A stretch of 10,271 nucleotides of DNA from Cellvibrionales bacterium UBA4495 (GTDB lineage: Bacteria; Pseudomonadota; Gammaproteobacteria; Pseudomonadales; Porticoccaceae), in contig DGNJ01000014.1 of the NCBI GenBank assembly GCA_002388905.1, positions 2,790 through 13,060 on the forward strand. Direction: 5' to 3'. Position 1 is the first letter of the stretch. Every line of letters begins with the position of its first letter. Below the pieces are notes generated by a model. The model was not told the origin of the DNA, did no database searches, and worked only from the letters and a program-made list of their open reading frames with translations. This document shows positions 1-5,680 of the stretch, one piece after another. The position numbers and the translations under genes were made by a program.

Positions 1-25
1 GCCCGTTACGGGGCGCGGCTGGCAC
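1..25 (-). CDS. Possible 5' end of ccmB (edge fragment)
   Basis: After the ccmA stop codon the minus strand offers a GTG at 25-23 followed by an open frame to the window edge (V-P-A-A-P-R-N-G). In gammaproteobacterial cytochrome c maturation operons ccmB, the membrane partner of the CcmA ATPase, directly follows ccmA, so this position fits. Eight codons cannot be identified by sequence and no clear Shine-Dalgarno precedes the GTG. The call rests on operon context only. Confidence 0.25.
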
Positions 26-41
26 GCCGGTCAGGCCGGGC

Positions 42-668
42 TCAGGCTGCATAGCGGGCCATCTCCAGCCTGCGCACGCCGGTCAGGGCCAGGTCCTGGT
101 GGGTAGTCACGACAATGGCGCCGCCGCCCGCCACGTGGCGGGCCATCAATGTCTGGACCGTGTCGATCCCGTCCCGGTCGATGGCGGTCAGGGGTTCATC
201 GAGCAGCCACAGGCTGGCGCCACCGGTGAGCAAGCGGGCCAGGGCCACCCGCCGCAACTGCCCGGCGGACAGAGTATGGCAGGGGACATCCGCATAGTCC
301 GCCAGGCCCACCTCGGCCAGGGCAGCGTCGATGCCGGTGGCTGCGCCCGATAGCGACACCAGCCACTGCAGGTTTTCCCGCGGCGTAAGACCGCTCTTGA
401 TCCCCGGCTGGTGTCCCAGATAAAGCATGTCCGCCCGGTAGGCCGGCAGTCGTCGCGACACGCTTTTTCCCCGCCAGTGGATATCGCCGGCACTGGCTGT
501 CAGGACAGTGGCGAGAAGGCGCATCAGCGTGGTCTTGCCGCTGCCATTGGCACCGGTGACCTGGAGAATATCGCCGGGGGACACGGAAAACGAGACTCCC
601 TCGAAAAGCGGTTCATCGTCCCGTTCGAAGGCAATATCGCGGCACTCGAGAATAATCGCGGAACCCAA
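42..668 (-). CDS. ccmA: CcmA, cytochrome c maturation ABC transporter ATPase
   Basis: This is the cytoplasmic ATPase of the CcmABCD complex, which uses ATP to release heme-loaded CcmE for periplasmic cytochrome c assembly. Counting from the TTG at 668, the 208-residue product shows Walker A GANGSGKTT (39-47), the CcmA-typical GHQPGIK (85-91), signature LSAGQ (133-137), Walker B LLDEP (155-159) and the switch histidine H190. The length equals that of E. coli CcmA (about 207), and the LECRDIAFERD opening matches the family N-terminus. The frame stays open upstream to 764, but that stretch crosses a rho-independent terminator, so the longer form is unlikely. TTG is the only usual start codon close to the family N-terminus, and it has no strong Shine-Dalgarno. 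Family assignment is very secure; the exact start is less so. Confidence 0.95.
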   Translation of the reverse strand: MGSAIILECRDIAFERDDEPLFEGVSFSVSPGDILQVTGANGSGKTTLMRLLATVLTASAGDIHWRGKSVSRRLPAYRADMLYLGHQPGIKSGLTPRENLQWLVSLSGAATGIDAALAEVGLADYADVPCHTLSAGQLRRVALARLLTGGASLWLLDEPLTAIDRDGIDTVQTLMARHVAGGGAIVVTTHQDLALTGVRRLEMARYAA

Positions 669-696
669 AAGGCAAAGTCCGGTGTCAAAGGCCGCT

Positions 697-705
697 ATTA
701 TGCCA
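697..705 (-). promoter_or_regulatory. Candidate extended -10 promoter of ccmA
   Basis: On the minus strand TGG-CATAAT forms an extended -10 element (TGn plus five of six consensus bases). The start site would fall near 690, giving a leader of about 22 nt to the TTG at 668. No good -35 box exists at 17 bp, as expected for extended -10 promoters. The element abuts the T-tract of the terminator of the preceding gene, so the ccm operon would restart transcription right after termination. Prediction only. Confidence 0.4.
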
Positions 706-740
706 AAAAAATCCCGCCTTGCGGTTCCTGCAAGACGGGA
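705..740 (-). terminator. Rho-independent terminator of the small acidic protein gene
   Basis: Read on the minus strand, a 10-bp stem (739-730 with 722-713, one G-U wobble) encloses a 7-nt loop and is followed directly by seven T residues (711-705). It lies about 70 bp past the stop codon of the 60-residue gene and upstream of ccmA, so it separates the two units. Confidence 0.85.
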
Positions 741-806
741 TCGTCGGAACGATAATCGCCGCAACCCGAATCGCGCCAGTCCGCGACGCTGTCGGGCCGC
801 TTGAAC

Positions 807-989
807 TCAGAACTCGAAATCGTAGTCCTGGATAAGCCTCTGCAATCGTCTCTCCTCGAGGCGCTCCTCGAGCCGTCGCCGGGCTTCGAGCAGGGCCCCG
901 GGAGAGGCCTTTATGGACGACTCTTCCGGGGTAACGTCCTGTTCTTCGGTGTCCAGATCATCCAGTTCGTTGTCATCATCGTCACGCAT
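807..989 (-). CDS. Small acidic/charged-helix protein, PA3496-like
   Basis: The product is a 60-residue cytoplasmic protein without signal peptide or membrane segment. Its first half is strongly acidic (MRDDDDNELDDLDTEEQD), and residues 31-52 form a charged Arg/Glu-rich helix (LLEARRRLEERLEERRLQ) ending in IQDYDFEF. This pattern resembles the short proteins named 'PA3496 family putative envelope integrity protein' in gammaproteobacteria; I recall that from general knowledge and the function is unproven. A GTG three codons upstream (998) is possible, but the GAGAGG Shine-Dalgarno overlaps it and sits 8 nt from the ATG at 989, so I chose the ATG. The gene is a single unit with its own promoter (1072-1100) and terminator (705-740). 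Confidence 0.75.
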   Translation of the reverse strand: MRDDDDNELDDLDTEEQDVTPEESSIKASPGALLEARRRLEERLEERRLQRLIQDYDFEF

Positions 990-1031
990 AGCCGGCACCT
1001 CTCTGTTTTTACCCGATAACGACGGTCAAAC

Positions 1032-1061
1032 GGCCGGGGAAAGCACAAATTTTCCGGGGCC
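1032..1061. repeat. Imperfect inverted repeat in the small-gene leader
   Basis: GGCC pairs with GGCC at the ends (1032-1035, 1058-1061) and GGAAA with TTTCC inside (1038-1042, 1051-1055), separated by a 2x2 mismatch, with an 8-nt loop. It would lie in the 5' leader of the 60-residue gene. It could be an mRNA hairpin or an operator; the match is moderate. Confidence 0.35.
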
Positions 1062-1071
1062 ATTTCCGCGC

Positions 1072-1100
1072 AAAATAGGCGCAAAAACGGTTGGCGTCAA
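1072..1100 (-). promoter_or_regulatory. Sigma-70 promoter with AT-rich upstream element
   Basis: On the minus strand TTGACG (1100-1095) is followed after 17 bp by TATTTT (1077-1072), matching five and four of six consensus bases. Directly upstream, 1101-1123 is almost purely A/T and contains a 7-bp dyad (AAAATAA, ATATA spacer, TTATTTT; 1103-1121), like an UP element. This AT island stands out in a GC-rich window and begins at the end of the preceding transferase gene. It should drive the 60-residue gene, with a leader of about 76 nt. Confidence 0.6.
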
Positions 1101-1124
1101 CAAAAATAAATATATTATTTTCAG

Positions 1125-1781
1125 TTAGTTACAAACTTTCCGACGACTGGCGTAAGCCTCGAAACCGGCGACACCGGCAAGGCGGGGCAAATCCTCCGGG
1201 CGGTCGATATCAGCCAGCGTCGGCAACTCGCGCCAGCGCCAGCCCAGTTCGCGCAAGCGCAGCCGGGTCTGGGCCATCACCGACCCGGTTCCCCAGTCGA
1301 TACCGGTAAAAAGGCGGCGCTCGGCGCGAGCCAGCCCCACCAGGTAATAGCCGCCGTCGCTGGCCGGCCCGAACACCGCATCCTGCCCCCCTGCCAGGGC
1401 TCCTAGCGCCGCCCCCAGCAAGTCCGCCCCGACGAAGGGACAGTCGCTGCCCACCATGACCGCGAACCGGGAACGGGACAAAACATGGTCGAAGGCGTTG
1501 TGCATGCGTTCACCCAGATCCAGGCCCCACTGACAGTGGCGGCCAGCGGCCGGTGAAAAGCGGCGAAAGAAGTCACTGCCCTCCTTTTCCGAGTACCAGA
1601 TCTCCACCGGTGCCAGATGCGCGTCCTGCAATTGCCCGTGGGTGTATTCCACCAGCCGACAATGGAGGGCCAGGCAGCCTTTCTCGCCCAGCACCGGCTG
1701 CAAACGGCTCTTGACCCGGCCGGGCACGGGGCTCCTGGCAAACTGCAGGAGTCGCGAGTCGGGATAGGCATAATCCACCAT
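1125..1781 (-). CDS. DUF2064 / TIGR04282 nucleotidyltransferase-like protein
   Basis: The 218-residue product belongs to the CofC/GT-A-like family annotated as 'rSAM/selenodomain-associated transferase 1' (TIGR04282, DUF2064). Visible marks are the N-terminal nucleotide-binding stretch FARSPVPGRVKSRL (14-27), the acidic GSDCP (111-115) that should bind metal and sugar nucleotide, and FGPASDGGYYL (137-147), the family signature. The start is the ATG at 1781, two bases past the stop of the upstream transferase gene, so translation is probably coupled; the frame is open further upstream, but that part overlaps the other gene and lacks family sequence. The substrate is unknown; the family often sits with a family 2 transferase and a radical SAM protein, and only the former is visible here. 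Confidence 0.88.
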   Translation of the reverse strand: MVDYAYPDSRLLQFARSPVPGRVKSRLQPVLGEKGCLALHCRLVEYTHGQLQDAHLAPVEIWYSEKEGSDFFRRFSPAAGRHCQWGLDLGERMHNAFDHVLSRSRFAVMVGSDCPFVGADLLGAALGALAGGQDAVFGPASDGGYYLVGLARAERRLFTGIDWGTGSVMAQTRLRLRELGWRWRELPTLADIDRPEDLPRLAGVAGFEAYASRRKVCN

Positions 1782-1783
1782 GG

Positions 1784-2449
1784 TCAACGGTAAAGCCTCG
1801 CCAGCCGGTCGCCCGGGACACCGAGGAAATAGGCAAGCCGCAAGCTCCACATCAGCAGGATTGTCCGCACCAGGCCCCGCTCCTGCCAACGCCGGCTCGA
1901 GGTAAACACGCAGGCACCGGGATCGACGGGTCTCCCCGCGACCGCCTTGAGGGTCTTGCAATAGGCGACATCTTCCATCAAACGGATGGGTGGAAAACCC
2001 CCGGTTTCCTCGAACAGGCTGCGCTTGACAAAAAGCGCCTGATCGCCGGTTCCGATACCGCTCACGCGGGAGCGCAGGTTCATCATTGCGCCGATGATCC
2101 GATAGGGGAGACCGGGATGACTGAGACGCACATCGAAAAAGCCCCAGGACGCGCCAGCCACCGGGGTCAACCAGGATTCACCCGCCGGCGGCCGGGTGTC
2201 GGCATGGAGAAAAAGTAGTGTGTCGCCCCGGGCGTGAGCGGCGCCCATATTCATCTGGCGGGACCGGCCGGGCAGGCAAAGAAGGACCGTATCGGCCAGA
2301 TCGGCGGCCAGCGCCGGCGTATCGTCGCCGCTGCCGCCGTCGACAACCAGTATTTCCACAAGGCCGGCCCGGCGCATGGCCTGCAGGGGCTGCAACGTAT
2401 CGGCCAGGTTCTCCTCCTCGTCGAGCGCGGGCACAATAATGCTCAGCAT
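1784..2449 (-). CDS. TIGR04283 family 2 glycosyltransferase-like protein
   Basis: This is a GT-A fold glycosyltransferase of the type named 'rSAM/selenodomain-associated transferase 2' (TIGR04283). The 221-residue product opens with LSIIVPALDEEENL (2-15), followed by VVDGGSGDDT (35-44), the metal-binding HADT (82-85), and GTGDQALFVKRSLFEETGGF with a later LMEDV, standard for the acceptor side of the family. A hydrophobic C-terminal stretch (TILLMWSLRLAYFLGV) may contact the membrane. GTG codons at 2473 and 2461 allow longer forms, but the family begins at the beta strand right after the ATG at 2449, which has a GGA about 7 nt upstream. It is first in a two-gene unit with the DUF2064 gene. The sugar donor and acceptor are unknown. 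Confidence 0.88.
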   Translation of the reverse strand: MLSIIVPALDEEENLADTLQPLQAMRRAGLVEILVVDGGSGDDTPALAADLADTVLLCLPGRSRQMNMGAAHARGDTLLFLHADTRPPAGESWLTPVAGASWGFFDVRLSHPGLPYRIIGAMMNLRSRVSGIGTGDQALFVKRSLFEETGGFPPIRLMEDVAYCKTLKAVAGRPVDPGACVFTSSRRWQERGLVRTILLMWSLRLAYFLGVPGDRLARLYR

Positions 2450-2556
2450 GGCGAGATCCACAATGCGCGCCACCCCCGGAAGACGAGAGCGCCGGGGCGG
2501 CGGACGTGCAGCCCCGTATCAGGTTTGGCAGCGAAATGGCGGGATAGCTGCATAGG

Positions 2557-2576
2557 CCTTGTCCGTGACCTTGTCC
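2557..2576. repeat. Short tandem direct repeat CCTTGTCC
   Basis: CCTTGTCC occurs at 2557-2564 and again at 2569-2576, a 12-bp period. It lies in the 296-bp divergent region between the transferase unit and msrA (2450-2745), which holds no gene I can support. It could be a binding site or chance. Confidence 0.35.
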
Positions 2577-2592
2577 TTGAATTGGGCACTCG

Positions 2593-2622
2593 AACATAGC
2601 AGAGCCCCGCCGTTAATGGAAA
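2593..2622 (-). promoter_or_regulatory. Candidate promoter of the two-transferase unit
   Basis: On the minus strand TTTCCA (2622-2617) is followed after 18 bp by TATGTT (2598-2593), preceded by TGC as an extended -10. Both boxes match four of six consensus bases. The leader to the ATG at 2449 would be about 137 nt. Weak prediction. Confidence 0.3.
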
Positions 2623-2671
2623 GCACCTGTGGACGCAATGCAAACGGGGCCACGGCCGGCTTTCGACGGGG

Positions 2672-2702
2672 TTCTCACCACCGACTCCGAATGACCTATA
2701 CT
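2672..2702 (+). promoter_or_regulatory. Candidate promoter of msrA
   Basis: TATACT (2697-2702, five of six) lies about 45 bp before the msrA start codon. The best -35 is TTCTCA at 2672-2677 (four of six) with a long 19-bp spacer. The -10 is convincing, the -35 is not. Confidence 0.4.
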
Positions 2703-2745
2703 ACCGTTCCCGACTCTCAACGGCTCGGCATTGAGGAGAACAACC

Positions 2746-3381
2746 ATGGGAATCGCCCGGATCGGCCTGCTCCTGGCCCTCGCCACGGCGCTGGCCGCCC
2801 ACAGCGCGGAAGAACGGATAGCGCTCTTTGCCGGCGGCTGTTTCTGGTGTATGGAGCCCCCTTTCGACCGTTTGGACGGCGTCACCGCCACTATTTCGGG
2901 CTACACCGGCGGGGACCTGGAAAACCCGGACTACGAACAGGTTTCCGCCGGCAACACCGGCCATGCGGAGGCGGTCAAGGTGATCTACGATCCCGGGAAA
3001 GTGAGTTACCGGGAGTTGCTGTCGGTGTTCTGGCGCAATATCGATCCCCTGGATGCCGGCGGGCAGTTTTGCGATCGGGGCAGCCAGTACCGCAGCGCCA
3101 TCTTTTACAGTAACGACGACCAGCGCCTGGCCGCGCAACAGAGCATGCGGGCACTGTCGGAAAGCGGAATTCCCGACGGGGATATCGCCACCGAAATCCA
3201 GCCCGCGGACGCCTTCTATCCCGCGGAGGCCTATCATCAAAACTATTACGAGAAAAACCCGCTGCGCTACAAGTTCTACCGCTACCAGTGCGGCCGGGAC
3301 AAACGACTGGAAAACCTTTGGGGCGACCGGGACGACGATTTCTTCCGACGCCTGACCGGGGCGGACGGCGACACTAATTGA
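2746..3381 (+). CDS. msrA: Peptide-methionine (S)-S-oxide reductase MsrA, exported
   Basis: MsrA reduces the S-epimer of methionine sulfoxide in oxidised proteins. The 211-residue product has the active-site motif GCFWCMEPPF (31-40) with catalytic Cys32, the GYTGGDLENPDYEQV and GNTGHAEAV stretches, and a C-terminal YQCGRDKRLENLWG with a likely resolving cysteine. Residues 1-21 look like a Sec signal peptide (short basic start, LLLALATALAA core, HSA before EE), so the enzyme should be periplasmic or lipid-free secreted, unlike cytoplasmic E. coli MsrA. The ATG at 2746 is chosen for its GAGGAG Shine-Dalgarno 7 nt upstream; the frame extends to a TTG at 2731 that overlaps the Shine-Dalgarno. No msrB is visible. 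The last 8 bp overlap the convergent uspE-like gene. Confidence 0.95.
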   Translation: MGIARIGLLLALATALAAHSAEERIALFAGGCFWCMEPPFDRLDGVTATISGYTGGDLENPDYEQVSAGNTGHAEAVKVIYDPGKVSYRELLSVFWRNIDPLDAGGQFCDRGSQYRSAIFYSNDDQRLAAQQSMRALSESGIPDGDIATEIQPADAFYPAEAYHQNYYEKNPLRYKFYRYQCGRDKRLENLWGDRDDDFFRRLTGADGDTN

Positions 3382-4240
3382 CCACGAACATATCGCCGCT
3401 GACGTGGCGCAGGATGCGCTCTGCCGTATTGCCCACGAAGAACCCCTTGACCCCCTTGTTGGCAATGGTGCCGAGCACCAGGATGCCCGACTCGGCCATG
3501 GCCTTCTCGAGCATGGCGTCCACCGGCCCGGAGACGACCTTCTCCTCGTCGACCGGTACGCCCAGCCTGGCAATGATGGCCCTCTGCTTTTCCATGGCGG
3601 CCTGCTCTGCCTGGGACCGGAAGTCGGTGATCAGTGCCGCGGCCGATATATCGGCGTAGATATAGGCCGGATCCGGGACCACGCTGATCACCGTCAACGG
3701 CAACTTCATGGCATCCGCCAGACCGCGCGCCTGGTCCAGCAGACGGCCGGTCAGCGCCTGCGCCTCGTCGTTGTCGTCCAGGCAATCCACCGCGGCCACC
3801 ACCCGCCTGACCGGGTGGTCGTTGCGGGAGATCAGCATCACCGGACAGGCCGCGTCCCGGAGCAGGTGCCAATCGTCGGGCTTGTGGAGCAGATCCCCCA
3901 GTACCGAATGCTGATCCATGGCGATGACAATCAGGTCCGCCGAGGCTTCCTCGGCCTTTTCGGCAATGCCCCGATAGGCCTTGGGTTGCCACTCCACTTC
4001 GTAATCGACATCGAGATCGGCGAGCATTTCGTTCATGCGGACGCGGTTGTCCTCAATCAGTTCCTCGCGCAGTTCCCGGTAATTGTCGAAGCCCACATAC
4101 CGGTTTAATTCCTCGAGCTGGTCGTCGACCGGGCGGTAGACCCGCAGGCGTGCACCGTAAGCCCGAGCCAGCAAGAGCGCCCGGTCGACGACCTGCCCCG
4201 CCAGTGACCAATCGGTAATGGCGGCAAAAATGGTGTTCAT
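3374..4240 (-). CDS. uspE: Tandem universal stress protein, UspE-like
   Basis: The 288-residue product carries two Usp domains (about 1-140 and 144-288), the arrangement of E. coli UspE. The second ends with GTIANKGVKGFFVGNTAE (257-274), the G-2X-G-9X-G(S/T/N) phosphate-binding pattern and very close to the UspE C-terminus. In the first domain the matching loop (AMDQHSVLGDLLHKPDDW) is degenerate, so only one site may bind nucleotide. UspE-type proteins are cytoplasmic and linked to stress, motility and anaerobic or iron-related survival; the molecular role is unclear. The ATG at 4240 has a GGGGGAG Shine-Dalgarno just upstream. The gene is divergent from the hemN-like gene, and the 224-bp gap between the start codons holds FNR-type boxes. 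In E. coli, uspE neighbours fnr, as here. Confidence 0.9.
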   Translation of the reverse strand: MNTIFAAITDWSLAGQVVDRALLLARAYGARLRVYRPVDDQLEELNRYVGFDNYRELREELIEDNRVRMNEMLADLDVDYEVEWQPKAYRGIAEKAEEASADLIVIAMDQHSVLGDLLHKPDDWHLLRDAACPVMLISRNDHPVRRVVAAVDCLDDNDEAQALTGRLLDQARGLADAMKLPLTVISVVPDPAYIYADISAAALITDFRSQAEQAAMEKQRAIIARLGVPVDEEKVVSGPVDAMLEKAMAESGILVLGTIANKGVKGFFVGNTAERILRHVSGDMFVVN

Positions 4241-4331
4241 GGCTCCCCCTGCAATGAATCGGCTGGCTTACTCTCTATTCCTGCGATTAATTCACGACAG
4301 GCCCGCCGGGTCAAGCCTACCCCCGCTCCTT

Positions 4332-4345
4332 ATAATCGAGATCAA
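4332..4345. promoter_or_regulatory. Weak FNR-type box in the uspE/hemN-like divergent region
   Basis: ATAATCGAGATCAA has one perfect FNR half-site (ATCAA) and a poor other half (three of five). It overlaps a perfect TATAAT (4331-4336, plus strand) that lacks a recognisable -35. Relative to a weak uspE -10 near 4286-4291 it would lie about 60 bp upstream of the start site. Suggestive only. Confidence 0.3.
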
Positions 4346-4382
4346 TTGGCGGCGCTTTAGCGAAAAAACCGCAACGGGCGGG

Positions 4383-4424
4383 TTGATATACGTCATATGG
4401 AAAGCCTCGATGCCGCTCTATGGT
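4383..4424 (+). promoter_or_regulatory. Candidate class II FNR-dependent promoter of the hemN-like gene
   Basis: TTGATATACGTCAT (4383-4396) matches the FNR consensus TTGAT-N4-ATCAA at eight of ten positions, nine if G is allowed at the first base of the right half as in ANR sites. The hexamer TATGGT (4419-4424, four of six) begins exactly where a -10 should if the box is centred at -41.5, giving a start site near 4431 and a leader of about 34 nt. The spacing is the classic class II activator arrangement. The regulator gene lies immediately downstream of the target gene. Confidence 0.5.
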
Positions 4425-4464
4425 ATCTCCTGTCAACTGTCTCGACCCGTTGGGGGACCGGATC

Positions 4465-5622
4465 ATGACCAGTATTCAGGACTACCAGGGTTTGGAACAT
4501 GCGGTGGAGTTCCTCACCCCCCGCCTGGCCTGCGCCAACCACCTGCCCTTTGTTTGGACGGGGCGGGAAACCGAGCCCTCCCCCGCAGGGGTATCCCTGC
4601 TTTGCCCGTCACGGCCCTGCGCCGGCTTTGCCGATGCCATCACCACCGAAATGAGCCTCAAGCGCGAATTCCTGGCAGCCGGGCAAACCATCGAGTCGCT
4701 TCTGCTGCGAGGCGACCCCATGCGCCAATTCAATGCCGAGCAACTGACCGAGCTTGTCTTTCGTTTTTGTACCGGTTTCGATCTCGCCGACACTGACCTG
4801 GGCTGTCGGAGCATCGCGTTGACTCCTGAATACTGTACCCGGACGAACCTGGCTTTGGTAAAGGGTCTGGCATTCAATTTCGTCGAGCTCCACCTGGATG
4901 CCAGCATCGCCGGACCGGACCGAAGCATTGCTCCCATGGAACGCGCGGCCACATTGATTGGCGAATTCGCCGGCCTCGGCCTGCATTGCCGCATCAGGCT
5001 GAGCGCCGATACCGATGGCGGATTTATCGAAAGACTGACAACCACCCTCATGGCCTGCGACTGCCGTGAAATCGAGTTCATCCCCTCTCCGCCACCATTG
5101 AGGCGTGGGGGGAATTACCGTATTGGCCGGCCTGTCCGGCAGCGGATCGCCAGGTTACTCCAGGAAGCCGGCTACCGGCTGCGGGGGGACAGGGATTTCA
5201 CCAACGAAACCGGACCGGGCAACGGTCTGCGCTACGGCGAATGGGGGTTCTATGACGGACGGATACAGACCTGGCTGGGCCTGGGCCCGGCGGCGACAGG
5301 CATCGTCAGGCGCCACCTTTACCGGAATGCGCGGGATATCGATGCCTATCTGGCAAAAGTGAAGGAGGGGACCCAGCCCGTCGCCGAATGGAGCGAGGCA
5401 CCCGTGTTGTCCGAGCCGGCCTGTGAAGCGGCCCAGCAGTTATTCTGTTACCACCGTTTGCCGGGCAATACCGACCCGGAAACGATGGCGAACCTGGAGA
5501 AACCGATGGCACGGGGCTGGTTGCGAACAGAAGGCGACTCCTACAGCCTCACCGATGCCGGTATCGACAACCTGCGGACCCTGTGCAGGGACCTTGCCCA
5601 CCGACGACATCCGCTGGATTGA
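4465..5622 (+). CDS. HemN/HemW-like protein lacking the radical SAM cluster motif
   Basis: The 385-residue product follows the HemN/HemW pattern in order: VSLLCPSRPC (43-52) where the family has VSLYIHIPFC; IESLLLRGDPMRQFNAEQL (77-94 region) for the GGGTP strand; ALVKGLAFNFVELHLD (130-145); LGLGPAATG (271-279) with YRNARDIDAYLAKVKEG (286-302); and a HemN C-terminal winged-helix-like part (GWLRTEGDSYSLTDAGIDNL, 351-370). The catalytic parts are lost. Of CxxxCxxC only Cys52 remains, the next positions being Ala56 and Ile59, and GGGTP reads RGDP. It therefore should not form the usual [4Fe-4S]-SAM site or decarboxylate coproporphyrinogen III. The frame is intact with normal composition, so this is a pseudoenzyme candidate and not a decayed gene. 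ATG 4465 has GGGGGA 7 nt upstream; an ATG at 4420 lies before the predicted start site. It lies 58 bp before fnr. Confidence 0.8.
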   Translation: MTSIQDYQGLEHAVEFLTPRLACANHLPFVWTGRETEPSPAGVSLLCPSRPCAGFADAITTEMSLKREFLAAGQTIESLLLRGDPMRQFNAEQLTELVFRFCTGFDLADTDLGCRSIALTPEYCTRTNLALVKGLAFNFVELHLDASIAGPDRSIAPMERAATLIGEFAGLGLHCRIRLSADTDGGFIERLTTTLMACDCREIEFIPSPPPLRRGGNYRIGRPVRQRIARLLQEAGYRLRGDRDFTNETGPGNGLRYGEWGFYDGRIQTWLGLGPAATGIVRRHLYRNARDIDAYLAKVKEGTQPVAEWSEAPVLSEPACEAAQQLFCYHRLPGNTDPETMANLEKPMARGWLRTEGDSYSLTDAGIDNLRTLCRDLAHRRHPLD

Positions 5623-5650
5623 TGACCGGGGCCGGGACAACGACTATAAT
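5622..5650 (+). promoter_or_regulatory. Candidate promoter of fnr
   Basis: A perfect TATAAT (5645-5650) is preceded after 17 bp by ATGACC (5622-5627, four of six), which begins in the last base of the hemN-like stop codon. The start site would fall near 5657, leaving a leader of about 24 nt. fnr can thus be made independently of its upstream neighbour. Confidence 0.55.
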
Positions 5651-5676
5651 CCCCCGGAGTTAAACCCCAGGGGGAT
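5649..5676 (+). promoter_or_regulatory. Inverted repeat covering the fnr Shine-Dalgarno
   Basis: ATCCCCC (5649-5655) and GGGGGAT (5670-5676) form a perfect 7-bp stem with a 14-nt loop. The right arm is the Shine-Dalgarno of fnr (AGGGGGA, about 6 nt before the ATG). The left arm lies at or upstream of the start expected from the TATAAT at 5645-5650. It would thus be present only in transcripts reading in from the hemN-like gene. Confidence 0.4.
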
Positions 5677-5680
5677 AATC

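Noticed and set aside
669..764. Longer ccmA product starting at 764
   Set aside because: The extra N-terminal codons span the terminator hairpin and a likely promoter, and CcmA relatives begin near the TTG at 668.
2701..3573. Open frame of 290 codons on the minus strand opposite msrA
   Set aside because: It runs through msrA and into the uspE-like gene in the wrong frame and resembles no family.
4331..4336. Perfect TATAAT as the main promoter of the hemN-like gene
   Set aside because: No -35 at 16-18 bp and a leader of about 125 nt; the FNR-box promoter at 4383-4424 fits better.
4465..5622. Annotation as functional oxygen-independent coproporphyrinogen III oxidase (hemN)
   Set aside because: Only the first cysteine of CxxxCxxC remains and GGGTP is replaced, so the known chemistry is not supported.
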